Assembly (NCBI RefSeq): GCF_015767265.1
Contig: NZ_JADPIB010000007.1
Location: 134,307-198,306, forward strand
Reading direction: 5' to 3'
Origin: Aureivirga marina
GTDB lineage: Bacteria > Bacteroidota > Bacteroidia > Flavobacteriales > Flavobacteriaceae
Length of the DNA stretch: 64,000 bases
The notes under the pieces are model-generated. The model had not been told where the DNA came from. It saw nothing but the letters and a program-made list of their open reading frames with translations, and did not search any database. Numbering within the stretch: position 1 is the first letter of the stretch; the number at the start of each line of letters is the position of its first letter. Shown one piece after another: positions 26,696-35,606 of the stretch. A program made the translations under genes and the position numbers.

Positions 26696-28882
26696 TTATT
26701 TTACAAATAAAAGTTCTCTGTATTTTGTTAATGGCCAAAGCTCATCATCAACAATTAATTCTAATTTATCAGAATGATAACGAATTGTATCAAAATAAGG
26801 AAGAACTTGATCACAATATGCAGTTGCTTTTTCTTCGATATCTTCGATTTTGTTTGCAACTTTTCTTGTATCAATCATTTTGCTAATTTGAGAGTTAATT
26901 GCAGCAATATGATTTGAAATTTTCTTGATTAAGATAATTTGCTCTTCTGCATAATTTTCGAAATCATCTTTAAAAATCTTCTTTAATCCAGCTACGTTCT
27001 CAATTAAAATGTTTTGGTATTTTACTGCTGTAGGAATAATGTGATTTCTTGCGATATCTCCAATTACTCTCGATTCAATTTGAATTTTGTGTGTGTAGTT
27101 TTCAAGCTCAATTTCATAACGAGCTTCTACTTCCACTTTATTCATTACATTAATTTCTTCGAATAACTCTACAGCTTTTTCAGAAATTTTTGCTTTTAAT
27201 GCAGTTGGCGTAGTTTTATTATTACTTAATCCACGCTTTGCAGCTTCTTTTTCCCAAGCTTCTCCATATCCATTTCCTTCGAAAAGTATATCTTTAGAAG
27301 ACTTGATATATTCTCTTAAAACATTGAAAATTGCATCATCTTTCTTCATGTCTTTTTCATCAATCAATTTGTCAACAGCAATTTTGAAATCTTTTAATTG
27401 CTTTGCAACGATTGAATTTAAAACAGTCATTGGATCTGCACAATTCGACATAGAACCTACAGCTCTAAACTCGAATTTATTTCCTGTAAATGCAAAAGGA
27501 GAAGTTCTATTTCTATCACAGTTGTCTAATAAAATTTCAGGAATTTTACCTACAACATTTAATTTTAAATCTGTTTTTTCTTCTGGTGATAATTTCCCTT
27601 TACTAACTCCTTCTAAATCTTGTAAAACTTTAGTAAGTTGCTCTCCAATAAAGATAGAAATAATCGCAGGTGGCGCTTCATTTGCTCCTAAACGGTGATC
27701 ATTCGAAGCAGAAGCAACAGTTGCTCTTAATAAATCTTCATAAGTATGAACAGCTTTGATTGTATTTACAAAGAAAGTTAAGAATTGTAAGTTACTCATT
27801 GGAGTTTTTCCTGGACTTAACAAATTAACTCCTGTATCAGTAGAAAGTGACCAGTTGTTGTGTTTTCCAGAACCATTTACTCCTTTGTATGGTTTTTCGT
27901 GTAATAATACTTTAAAGTTATGACGATTTCCAACAGCCTGCATCACATCCATCAATAATGAATTATGATCTACAGATAAGTTTGCTTCATCAAAAATTGG
28001 CGCTAACTCAAATTGAGTTGGAGCAACCTCATTATGACGTGTTTTTGCTGGAATTCCTAAAAGCATACATTCTTGCTCTAAATCAGACATAAATGCCATT
28101 GCTCTTCTTGGAATTGTTCCAAAATAATGGTCATCTAATTGTTGTCCTTTTGCAGCAGAATGTCCTAATAAAGTTCTTCCTGTTAAAATAATATCAGGAC
28201 GACTTTGTGCTAAAGCAGAATCTAATAAAAAGTATTCTTGCTCCCATCCTAAAGATGAGTTTACTTTTTTTACATTTTTATCAAAATATTTACAAACTGC
28301 AGTTGCATGTTCATCTACAGAACGTAAAGCTCTTAATAAAGGTGTTTTGTAATCTAAAGCTTCTCCTGTATAAGAAACGAATACAGAAGGAATACTTAAT
28401 GTAGTTCCGTGAATAAATGCAGGAGAACTTGGATCCCAAGCAGTATATCCTCTTGCTTCAAATGTATTTCTAATTCCTCCATTTGGGAAACTAGAAGCAT
28501 CTGGTTCTTGTTGTACTAATTCGCTACCTCCAAATTTCTCGATAGCCAATCCTCCACCAATTGTCTCAAAAAATGCGTCGTGTTTTTCTGCTGTCGAACC
28601 CGTTAAAGGTTGGAACCAATGCGTGTAGTGAGTTGCTCCCATTGAGATTGCCCATTCTTTCATAGCTGCTGCTACTTGATTAGCTAAAGAACGATCAATT
28701 TTATCTCCGTGCTCAATGGCACTCATTACACCTTTGAAAGCTTCTTTTGTCAAATATTGACGCATCTTTGTTTCATCGAATACATCGTTTCCAAATAACT
28801 CTGAGCGTCTTTTTTCTTCTTTAATAGGAACTGGCTTACGATTCAGCGTTTCCTTTAATGCTTGAAATCTTAATTTTGACAT
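26696..28882 (-). CDS. glnA: Glutamine synthetase type III
   Basis: 728 residues from ATG 28880-28882; a GTG 12 codons earlier would place coding sequence inside the AC-rich leader. The large size and motifs (LGWEQEYFLLDSALAQSRPD, LHEKPYKGVNGSGKHNNWSL, NRTSPFAFTGNKFEFRAVGS) are those of GSIII (GlnN), the dodecameric form of Bacteroidota. It assimilates ammonia into glutamine. It is a single gene with a clear promoter and inverted repeat upstream (separate entry), which suggests nitrogen-dependent control. Confidence 0.94.
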   Translation of the reverse strand: MSKLRFQALKETLNRKPVPIKEEKRRSELFGNDVFDETKMRQYLTKEAFKGVMSAIEHGDKIDRSLANQVAAAMKEWAISMGATHYTHWFQPLTGSTAEKHDAFFETIGGGLAIEKFGGSELVQQEPDASSFPNGGIRNTFEARGYTAWDPSSPAFIHGTTLSIPSVFVSYTGEALDYKTPLLRALRSVDEHATAVCKYFDKNVKKVNSSLGWEQEYFLLDSALAQSRPDIILTGRTLLGHSAAKGQQLDDHYFGTIPRRAMAFMSDLEQECMLLGIPAKTRHNEVAPTQFELAPIFDEANLSVDHNSLLMDVMQAVGNRHNFKVLLHEKPYKGVNGSGKHNNWSLSTDTGVNLLSPGKTPMSNLQFLTFFVNTIKAVHTYEDLLRATVASASNDHRLGANEAPPAIISIFIGEQLTKVLQDLEGVSKGKLSPEEKTDLKLNVVGKIPEILLDNCDRNRTSPFAFTGNKFEFRAVGSMSNCADPMTVLNSIVAKQLKDFKIAVDKLIDEKDMKKDDAIFNVLREYIKSSKDILFEGNGYGEAWEKEAAKRGLSNNKTTPTALKAKISEKAVELFEEINVMNKVEVEARYEIELENYTHKIQIESRVIGDIARNHIIPTAVKYQNILIENVAGLKKIFKDDFENYAEEQIILIKKISNHIAAINSQISKMIDTRKVANKIEDIEEKATAYCDQVLPYFDTIRYHSDKLELIVDDELWPLTKYRELLFVK

Positions 28883-28893
28883 TGTAAAAAAAA

Positions 28894-28961
28894 TTAGTTG
28901 TGTTGTTTTGTTGCACACAAATTTATAAAAAAAATCTAAACACCCTATTTTTTTATAGGGT
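28894..28961 (-). promoter_or_regulatory. glnA promoter, AC-rich leader and inverted-repeat operator
   Basis: On the minus strand: ACCCTAT - A6 - ATAGGGT (28942-28961, perfect 7-bp arms), then TAAATTTGTG (28916-28925), a -7 box, then AACAAAACAACACAACTAA (28894-28912) up to the ATG at 28882. The inverted repeat occupies the -33 region, a natural site for a repressor or activator. Confidence 0.6.
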
Positions 28962-29314
28962 AACTTGTTAATAATGTTATAAAAAATTAATTTTACCCCT
29001 GAAAAATGAAGTGTTTATTTTTAAATATGTAATTTTAATGAATATTATTTTTACATAAATAAAAGCTATCTTAAACTTTTAAAAGATAACCTTATATAAA
29101 GTTATTGAATTTTTAAATAGCTTATTTTAAGAATATTATAAAATTTAAAATAGTTCATTTTACAATAAAAGAACTTTGAATTTTAGCATAAAATATTTGA
29201 TTTTCTGTTCGTTAGAATTCTAATTCTTGTTTATTTTTGTCCTGTTTTAAAGTTTAAAATTTTGGACAAAGCTTTAAATCAAAAACAACAACACACAACA
29301 CAACTAAAGACATA
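28962..29314. other. Divergent intergenic region glnA/purK
   Basis: Very AT-rich. It contains, just before purK, TTTGTCC (29236-29242) and GGACAAA (29264-29270), a 7-bp inverted repeat around a TTTTAAA-G-TTTAAAA palindrome. The left arm overlaps a TATTTTTG -7 box. An AC-rich leader (29284-29305) ends 9 bp before the purK ATG. I see no gene in the remainder. Confidence 0.5.
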
Positions 29315-30463
29315 ATGAAGAAATCGTATTTCTCAACAGATTTTAAACTAGGAGTTCTTGGAGGAGGACAATTAGGAAGGATGCTTTTATCCGAAACTCA
29401 AAAATATGATGTATTTACAAGTATTTTGGATGCAAGTCCAGATGCTCCATGTGCGAAATTTTGTAATGAATTTGTACAAGGAAGTTTAATGGATTTTGAA
29501 ACTGTTTACAATTTTGGAAAAACAGTTGATGTATTAACTATTGAAATTGAACATGTAAATATTGAAGCATTAGAACAATTGGAAAAGGAGGGAAAAACAA
29601 TTTATCCACAACCAAATGTTTTAAAAACAATTCAAAATAAAGGAGATCAAAAAGATTTTTATACAAAAAATGCCATTCCTACAGCTCCATATAAGCGATA
29701 TGAAACTGTAGAAGATTTAAAAAAGGATTCACATGAATTTCCTTTTGTTTGGAAATCTACACAATTCGGTTATGATGGAACAGGAGTAAAAGTTGTTCGA
29801 ACTGCTTCCGATTTAGAAAATTTACCAGAAACACAATGTATTGCAGAGGAAATGATTCCTTTTAAACATGAATTAGCAGTAATTGTTGCGAGAAATGCGA
29901 GTGGAGAAGTGAAAACATATCCAGTGGTGGAAATGGAATTTCACCCAGAAGCAAATCAGGTAGAATATGTAATTTGCCCTGCAAGAATTTCAGATGAAGT
30001 AGCGACAAAAGCTCGTGAAATTGCTTTAAATGTTGCTGAAGCATTTAATCATGTTGGACTTTTAGCTGTTGAAATGTTTCAAACAGAAGACGATTCCATT
30101 TTAGTAAATGAAGTTGCACCAAGAACACATAATAGTGGACATTATAGTATTGAAGCTTCTTATACAAATCAGTTTGAACAACATCTTCGAGCAGTTTTAA
30201 ATTTACCACTTGGAAATACGGAAAGCAAAGTAGGTGGTGTAATGGTGAATCTTGTTGGAGAGGAAGGTTATTCTGGAAATGTGCATTATGAAAATATTGA
30301 AGAAATCATGCAATTAGATGGTGTAACGCCACATATTTATGGAAAGAAAATGACAAAACCTTTCCGAAAAATGGGACATGTTACTATTGTAAATAAAGAC
30401 ATCAATAGAGCAAGAGAAATTGCACAAGAAGTAAAAAAGAAAATTCGTGTGATTGCTGAATAA
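29315..30463 (+). CDS. purK: 5-(carboxyamino)imidazole ribonucleotide synthase
   Basis: 382 residues, ATP-grasp fold: FKLGVLGGGQLGRMLLSE at the N-terminus, FPFVWKSTQFGYDGTGVKVV, EEMIPFKHELAVIVARN, and ILVNEVAPRTHNSGHYSIEA with the metal ligands. Converts AIR plus bicarbonate and ATP to N5-CAIR, the substrate of PurE encoded two genes downstream. The GNAT gene follows after 5 bp, so purK, GNAT and purE form an operon. Confidence 0.95.
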   Translation: MKKSYFSTDFKLGVLGGGQLGRMLLSETQKYDVFTSILDASPDAPCAKFCNEFVQGSLMDFETVYNFGKTVDVLTIEIEHVNIEALEQLEKEGKTIYPQPNVLKTIQNKGDQKDFYTKNAIPTAPYKRYETVEDLKKDSHEFPFVWKSTQFGYDGTGVKVVRTASDLENLPETQCIAEEMIPFKHELAVIVARNASGEVKTYPVVEMEFHPEANQVEYVICPARISDEVATKAREIALNVAEAFNHVGLLAVEMFQTEDDSILVNEVAPRTHNSGHYSIEASYTNQFEQHLRAVLNLPLGNTESKVGGVMVNLVGEEGYSGNVHYENIEEIMQLDGVTPHIYGKKMTKPFRKMGHVTIVNKDINRAREIAQEVKKKIRVIAE

Positions 30464-30468
30464 GTTTT

Positions 30469-30924
30469 ATGATTGCATTAAAAAGAACAAATTCAGAAAA
30501 TAAAGATTTCATTTCTTTAGTGAAAAATCTTGATAAAGAATTAGCTATAAGAGATGGAGATGAACATGATTTTTACCATCAATTTAATGGCATTGATACG
30601 ATAAAATATGTTGTTTTAGCATATGAAAATGGAAATCCTTTAGGATGTGGAGCTATTAAACAATATGATTCTAAAACGATGGAAATAAAAAGAATGTTCA
30701 CGAAATTAGAAAGCAGAGGGAAAGGCGTTGCTTCAAAAATTCTTTTAGAATTAGAAAAGTGGGCAAAAGAGCTTTCTTTTGAAAAATGTATTTTAGAAAC
30801 AGGATTAAAACAACCAGAGGCAATTGCATTATACGAAAAACAAGGATATAAGGTAATTTCAAATTACGGACAATATGCTGAAGTTGAAAATAGTCGCTGT
30901 TTTGAAAAACAAATAAATGATTAA
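30469..30924 (+). CDS. GNAT-family N-acetyltransferase
   Basis: 151 residues. Acetyl-CoA-binding signature around KRMFTKLESRGKGVASKIL (about 80-98, Q/RxxGxG/A-like) and the late GLKQPEAIALYEKQGYKVI motif. The substrate is unknown. Wedged between purK and purE, it is probably just co-transcribed, though a link to purine metabolism is possible. Confidence 0.88.
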   Translation: MIALKRTNSENKDFISLVKNLDKELAIRDGDEHDFYHQFNGIDTIKYVVLAYENGNPLGCGAIKQYDSKTMEIKRMFTKLESRGKGVASKILLELEKWAKELSFEKCILETGLKQPEAIALYEKQGYKVISNYGQYAEVENSRCFEKQIND

Positions 30925-30939
30925 CAACACAACAAAAAT

Positions 30940-31431
30940 ATGGCACAAGTAGGAATAATTATGGGAAGTAATTCAGATCTTCCTGTAATGCAACAAGCAA
31001 TTGATTTTTTAAAAAGCATTGAAATTGAAATAGAAGTAGATATTGTTTCTGCACATAGAACTCCAGAAAAATTAGTGGATTTTAGTAATAATGCACATAA
31101 AAGAGGAATTCAAGTAATTATAGCAGGAGCAGGAGGTGCTGCACATTTACCAGGAATGGTCGCTTCAATGAGTCCACTTCCAGTTATTGGAGTTCCTGTA
31201 AAATCTAGAAATTCTATAGATGGATGGGATTCTGTTTTATCTATTTTGCAAATGCCAGGAGGAGTTCCTGTAGCAACAGTTGCTTTAGACGGAGCTTTAA
31301 ATGCAGGAATCTTAGCTGCACAAATTATTGGAGCAAGTGATTCGAAAGTTTTAGACAAAATAATCGCTTATAAAGAAGGCTTAAAACAGAAGGTATATAA
31401 AGCGTCTGAGGAAGTGAAAAATATTTCTTAA
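30940..31431 (+). CDS. purE: N5-carboxyaminoimidazole ribonucleotide mutase
   Basis: 163 residues, class I PurE: GIIMGSNSDLPVMQQAIDFL, VSAHRTPEKLVDF (catalytic His) and IIAGAGGAAHLPGMVAS with the GVPVKS loop. Converts N5-CAIR to CAIR after PurK. The 15-bp gap to the GNAT gene contains AACAACACAACAAAA, the same AC-rich sequence that leads purM, purK and glnA, here without a promoter of its own. The operon ends at the terminator beginning at 31523. Confidence 0.95.
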   Translation: MAQVGIIMGSNSDLPVMQQAIDFLKSIEIEIEVDIVSAHRTPEKLVDFSNNAHKRGIQVIIAGAGGAAHLPGMVASMSPLPVIGVPVKSRNSIDGWDSVLSILQMPGGVPVATVALDGALNAGILAAQIIGASDSKVLDKIIAYKEGLKQKVYKASEEVKNIS

Positions 31432-31522
31432 ATATCTGGTTTTCATTTTTATATGTTTAAATAAGTAGTATATTTAAACAGAAATAAATCGTTTGTGGAG
31501 ACCAGTGTAAAAACTGAAAAAT

Positions 31523-31555
31523 AAAACCTCATTGTAATAAAACAATGAGGTTTTT
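31523..31555. terminator. Bidirectional terminator after purE
   Basis: AAAACCTCATTGT - loop - ACAATGAGGTTTTT between convergent genes. Confidence 0.92.
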
Positions 31556-31615
31556 ACCTTAAAAAGGGTGATTGTGTAATAGAAAAAAAAGAATTACGAA
31601 TTATAGATTACAACA

Positions 31616-32539
31616 TTAAGCAAAACTTTGAATTGCTTCATAAGCATTGTCTTGATATTGTTCATTTTTTAAATCTTGAAATATAACACTTTGATCTATA
31701 ATAGGCCCTGTAAGAACATTTTCTTTGCTAGCATAAAACCCACCACTTTCTAAGTTCGGATTGTTAATCCCATCTACAAATCTTTTCGCTCCTTTTGGTA
31801 AACTATGAGATAATCCCATTAAAGGCATAAATATTGGCATTCCAATATATTTAAACATTATTTTTTGAAGGAAAGGTAAACTGTCAAAACCTTCTGTTCC
31901 TCTAGTTCCTCCTGGACTGATACTTAAGAATTTTATGTGAGGATATTTTCTTGCCATAGAAGACATCCATAATGTTCCTCCATATTTAATCACTCCATAA
32001 ACTTGAAGCGCATCAAAATCACTTCCGAAATATTGCCCATTAAATACATTTCTAAACTCTTCTATTGATGAGGTTTTTAAATCTGGACGTTTCATTCCTG
32101 TTTTCTTAATTCCTCTAGCAGCTTCAGAACTTGCAAAAAGAACCGTATTTCTTAATTTATTTGCATCTAAAAGTTCATTCACTAAAACAACATGTCCTAA
32201 AAGATTTATTGCCGTTATAGTAGTTACACCATCTTTTGTTAATGCTCTCGGAGTTTTCCCTCCAACACCTCCTGCATTTAAAATGATTGCATCAATTGGT
32301 TCTTTTAAATTTCTGACTGCTTTTCTTACAGAATCTGTATCAGAAACATCTAAAATGATAATTTCAAAAATTTTTCTTCCAGTGATTTTTTCTAAATCTT
32401 TTTTGGCAATTTCTGCTTTTGCTTTATTTCTACAAGCTAGATATATTTTTGTTGTTTCGCTTTTTAATGCTAATTGTCTTGCTGTATCTTTTCCAATTCC
32501 TGTATTAGCTCCAGTTATCATTATTACTTTGTTCATCAC
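31616..32539 (-). CDS. Short-chain dehydrogenase/reductase
   Basis: 307 residues (start Met 1 or 2). Rossmann fold with cofactor motif TGANTGIGKDTAR, NAG-type motif ILNAGG, Ser of the triad in LFASSEAARG, and YGVIK (Y-x3-K) near residue 190. The layout resembles retinol-dehydrogenase/protochlorophyllide-reductase-like SDRs. Substrate unknown. Last gene of a minus-strand group with an AraC regulator, a DUF4345 protein and a SRPBCC protein. Confidence 0.9.
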   Translation of the reverse strand: MMNKVIMITGANTGIGKDTARQLALKSETTKIYLACRNKAKAEIAKKDLEKITGRKIFEIIILDVSDTDSVRKAVRNLKEPIDAIILNAGGVGGKTPRALTKDGVTTITAINLLGHVVLVNELLDANKLRNTVLFASSEAARGIKKTGMKRPDLKTSSIEEFRNVFNGQYFGSDFDALQVYGVIKYGGTLWMSSMARKYPHIKFLSISPGGTRGTEGFDSLPFLQKIMFKYIGMPIFMPLMGLSHSLPKGAKRFVDGINNPNLESGGFYASKENVLTGPIIDQSVIFQDLKNEQYQDNAYEAIQSFA

Positions 32540-32591
32540 TTTACATTTTAAATTGTTTTGTTGGTTTTAAAGACTTTACTCAAAGAAATTT

Positions 32592-33182
32592 TTAGTTTTT
32601 GTATTTCTTTTTAATCTCTTTGAAATTTTCTTTGTTCACGTTTTCACCCGTGATTACATGATGTTCCACAGCTATTAGATAATTAGAAATATCTTTTTTA
32701 AACTGACCCTTTGCAATCCATCCTAAAAAAGCTGGTTTTGTTCGTAAAACCATTGTCATTGTAAGTTTCGATTGTGTATCTGAAATTTTATCAACATCAT
32801 AAATTCCATATGTATAATCTGTGTTTAATGGAATTCCATCTGTTTGATAAATTAATACTTTGAATGTATGATTTTCAGCGTCAAACTCTATCTGTTTTTC
32901 CTCTAAATATTTCGTTCCTTTTTCATTATAATTACACTTTCTTGTTACATTTTCTCCGCCTGTTATATGACCTTGATTATATTCTGAACTCACAATTTTT
33001 GGATGTGAATTTGCAATTGCACCAAAATCTTCTCCTACAACTTTCCAAACTTTTTCAATAGGTGCATTGATGATTCTTTCCACAGAAAACTTAATCACTT
33101 TCTTATCTGTTTTCTGTGCAAAAACTTGCGTCGTAAAAACAATAAGAATTATGGAAAATCCTATTTTAAATACTGATTTCAT
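32592..33182 (-). CDS. Secreted SRPBCC/polyketide-cyclase-like protein
   Basis: 196 residues. Signal peptide MKSVFKIGFSIILIVFTTQV ending in FAQ, then a START/SRPBCC-type fold: IKFSVERIINAPIEKVWKVV near the mature N-terminus is the classical polyketide cyclase/Bet v 1 opening. It would form a hydrophobic ligand pocket in the periplasm. No catalytic residues can be assigned. Confidence 0.82.
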   Translation of the reverse strand: MKSVFKIGFSIILIVFTTQVFAQKTDKKVIKFSVERIINAPIEKVWKVVGEDFGAIANSHPKIVSSEYNQGHITGGENVTRKCNYNEKGTKYLEEKQIEFDAENHTFKVLIYQTDGIPLNTDYTYGIYDVDKISDTQSKLTMTMVLRTKPAFLGWIAKGQFKKDISNYLIAVEHHVITGENVNKENFKEIKKKYKN

Positions 33183-33207
33183 GATTTTGTTTTTAATAAT
33201 TTTACTA

Positions 33208-33606
33208 CTACTTTTTTGTTTCTCTATATTTAATGAATAGGATTAATCCAATAATTCCCAATACAAATTCTAATCCTGTAGCTTTTTGTAAACTGTCTAC
33301 AGGTGTGCCATCTACGACAATACTAATCACACGCCCAATTCCTAAACCTAGAAAAAGAATGAATGAAGTTACATTGGAAGTAAATGTTAGTTTTTTATTA
33401 AATGCTCCTGAAATTGTCAAAATTCCTATAGAAAGTACAAGCACACCAAAAGCTCTGACATCGTTCAGTAAATTTACATTTCCACTTACATCAATTGCAG
33501 CAGTTGCTTTCATTTCTGCTGGAATAATAAGTGTAGAACCTCCTATAAATGCGAGAATTACACCCGAAATAATTAGGAAGATTTTTAATACTTTTGAATT
33601 CTTCAT
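33208..33606 (-). CDS. DUF4345-type four-helix membrane protein
   Basis: 132 residues with four membrane helices. The pattern LIIPAEMKATAAIDVSGNVN, LNDVRAFGVLVLSIGIL and LGLGIGRVISIVVDG matches the DUF4345 family, whose role is unknown. It is in the same direction as the SRPBCC and SDR genes and probably in the same transcription unit. Confidence 0.78.
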   Translation of the reverse strand: MKNSKVLKIFLIISGVILAFIGGSTLIIPAEMKATAAIDVSGNVNLLNDVRAFGVLVLSIGILTISGAFNKKLTFTSNVTSFILFLGLGIGRVISIVVDGTPVDSLQKATGLEFVLGIIGLILFIKYRETKK

Positions 33607-33688
33607 GATTTTATCTTTTCAATTACATTACAAAGTTCCTGAAAAGACATCGGCTGAATTTCTTGTTTCAGCTCAAAAACTTATCATT

Positions 33689-34528
33689 TTAGTTCAAACG
33701 ATATTCAGAAGGTGTTTTTTTGAAGATTTTTGCGAAATTTCGATTAAATGTAGCCAAAGAATCGAAGCCAACATCAAAAGCAACATCAGAAATTCGTAGT
33801 TCTTTATTCTTTAAAAGCTCAGCAGCTTTTTCCACTTTTTTCTTTAAAATATATTGTTTTGGACTATCATTAAAAACTTCTTTAAACTTTCTTTTAAAAG
33901 AAGAAGTACTTAAATGACAAAGAGTAGCCAATTCATCAATAGATAAATTAGCATATAAATTATGTTGAATTGTAGATTTAAATGCAACTTCATTCGGTTT
34001 GAAAATTGCAGCTAAAAAATCAAGTTGCGAAGGAATATCTTGTGATTTTGTAATTAATAAAACAAATTCTTTCAACTTTGTTTTAATCATACTATCATCA
34101 GCAAGTTCAGGATTATCTAATAAAATATCAATGCTTGCACGATAGTTTTCTAATAATTTGTCTACTTGAATTTGTTTTAAATTATAATCTAAAGTATAAT
34201 TAGAAGAAGCCAAATCGAATTCAAAAATATCTTTAATTAGAGAAGGATAAAGAAAAATTCCAACAGATTCAATTTCATTATCACATTGGTTTTTTCGTCC
34301 ATCAACTGGTTCAAAGAAATAATTCAAACATTTGGCTAAAACTCCTTGATTTTTATTTAAAGTCATTAAATGTTCTTGAGAACGAATAGCTACTTCTCCT
34401 TTATTTACAAACATGAAACATGCTTCATCTTCCACATAATGTTTCAATGTTCTGTTGAAATAAGGCATCGAAAGTTTGATAAAAACTACTCGATCTTTGT
34501 ATGTAATTATTTGTTCTCTAAATTCCAT
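33689..34528 (-). CDS. AraC-family transcriptional regulator
   Basis: 279 residues. N-terminal cupin-like sensor (VNKGEVAIRSQEHLMTLN near 40-58) and C-terminal double HTH: LSIDELATLCHLSTSSFKRKFKEVF, then ISDVAFDVGFDSLATFNRNF and KTPSEYRLN. Its position at the head of the DUF4345-SRPBCC-SDR group makes it a candidate regulator of those genes. Effector unknown. Confidence 0.9.
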   Translation of the reverse strand: MEFREQIITYKDRVVFIKLSMPYFNRTLKHYVEDEACFMFVNKGEVAIRSQEHLMTLNKNQGVLAKCLNYFFEPVDGRKNQCDNEIESVGIFLYPSLIKDIFEFDLASSNYTLDYNLKQIQVDKLLENYRASIDILLDNPELADDSMIKTKLKEFVLLITKSQDIPSQLDFLAAIFKPNEVAFKSTIQHNLYANLSIDELATLCHLSTSSFKRKFKEVFNDSPKQYILKKKVEKAAELLKNKELRISDVAFDVGFDSLATFNRNFAKIFKKTPSEYRLN

Positions 34529-34566
34529 TTTACAAATTTAAAATTATTTGAAAAAGATTAAAAATT

Positions 34567-35154
34567 CTAGATTTTATCTATTTTTTGCTCCAGTTCTTCT
34601 AAATCAATTTCTTCTTTTTGATATTGAATTTCTAATAAAAGAATAGTCTCTAAATTTAGTAGTAATTCTTGATGAATCTTTACATGTTTATAATCAGAAG
34701 TTTTTTTTAAATTAAAAAGAATATTATAAATATTACTCAAACTTTCTTCTGAAACATTTTTTGTAATTAAATCATTTGAAAGATTTACTTCAAATAAATC
34801 TGGATATGGAATCGGATTTTTATCTCTTAATTCTTTAAGTCTTTCTTGAACCTTAATAGAGTCATTTTTAATAGTATTTCTTTGTTGATTTAGCTTTTCA
34901 TTCAAACTTGAAGTGTAATCAGAAGTTTCTTTTATGATATAAATAGAAGATTGTAAAAGTTTGACAGTATCTTCTTTTTCTTTCTTTAAACTTTCCGAAT
35001 TTGTAAGTGTAATTGCAAGCCAAACTCCTATAAGTGTGGCGATTATAGTTGAGATAAATGAAATAACTTCACTTTTCTTTCCTTTTTTTTGAATGACAAA
35101 AAGGAATAAAAAACTTAAGATAAATAATAGAATTAAAATAAATGTATGCTTCAT
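34567..35154 (-). CDS. Membrane protein with coiled-coil tail, unknown
   Basis: 195 residues. Two membrane spans (about 3-22 and 31-52) at the N-terminus, followed by a long acidic/basic helical region rich in Glu, Lys and Asn (residues 55-195) with coiled-coil character. I do not recognise a family. It ends 38 bp before the AraC gene and in the same orientation. The gene has codon use like its neighbours and a clean ATG. Confidence 0.6.
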   Translation of the reverse strand: MKHTFILILLFILSFLFLFVIQKKGKKSEVISFISTIIATLIGVWLAITLTNSESLKKEKEDTVKLLQSSIYIIKETSDYTSSLNEKLNQQRNTIKNDSIKVQERLKELRDKNPIPYPDLFEVNLSNDLITKNVSEESLSNIYNILFNLKKTSDYKHVKIHQELLLNLETILLLEIQYQKEEIDLEELEQKIDKI

Positions 35155-35606
35155 GTGTACTAATTGGAAGTTGTTTTTCTTTTTTCTACGAATATAGATA
35201 TTTTGTTAGATAAAATGAAAAACTACCCTATAGTGTAGTGTTTTACTGGGGAAACTGCAATAGATTTGTATCAGGATTCTAGGAGATATGGGAGAATTTA
35301 CTAGATAAAAGGTTAAGATAAGCAGTGATTTGAAATTACGTAAGTTATTTTGGATCACTCTTTCTTTTTGATATAAACCCCATTTTACCATAGGATTTAC
35401 TTATTGCAATTTTCTTTATCTTCAAAATTAATTTTTTTGAGGCAACTATTTAGAAGCCAATGCGTCTTTCTTTTAAGATGTGTTGGTTTCTTTTTTAAAT
35501 CAAGTTTAAGTTAAGAATTATTTTCAAATTATGACAATAAATTTTAAATAAAGAAATTAGTGCTTTTATGAACAAGAAATAATTTATACAATCGAAAAAG
35601 TTTAAA
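35155..35606. other. Divergent intergenic region before the outer-membrane barrel gene
   Basis: 452 bp without a convincing gene. Near 35222 a small inverted repeat ACTAC-CCTATAGT-GTAGT may be a regulator site. A 61-codon minus-strand frame here looks accidental. The last 80 bp before 35607 are AT-rich promoter sequence. Confidence 0.4.

Noticed and set aside
27303-27698. 131-codon plus-strand frame inside glnA
   Set aside because: Antisense shadow of a highly conserved glutamine synthetase; Ser/Phe-rich composition typical of reverse frames of AT-rich genes.
33233-33799. 188-codon plus-strand frame across the DUF4345 gene and the AraC 3' end
   Set aside because: Antisense to two recognised genes, and the predicted protein is Thr/Ile/Pro-rich with no domain.
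35206-35391. 61-codon minus-strand frame in the intergenic region
   Set aside because: Weak codon pattern, no promoter or homology signal that I can see.
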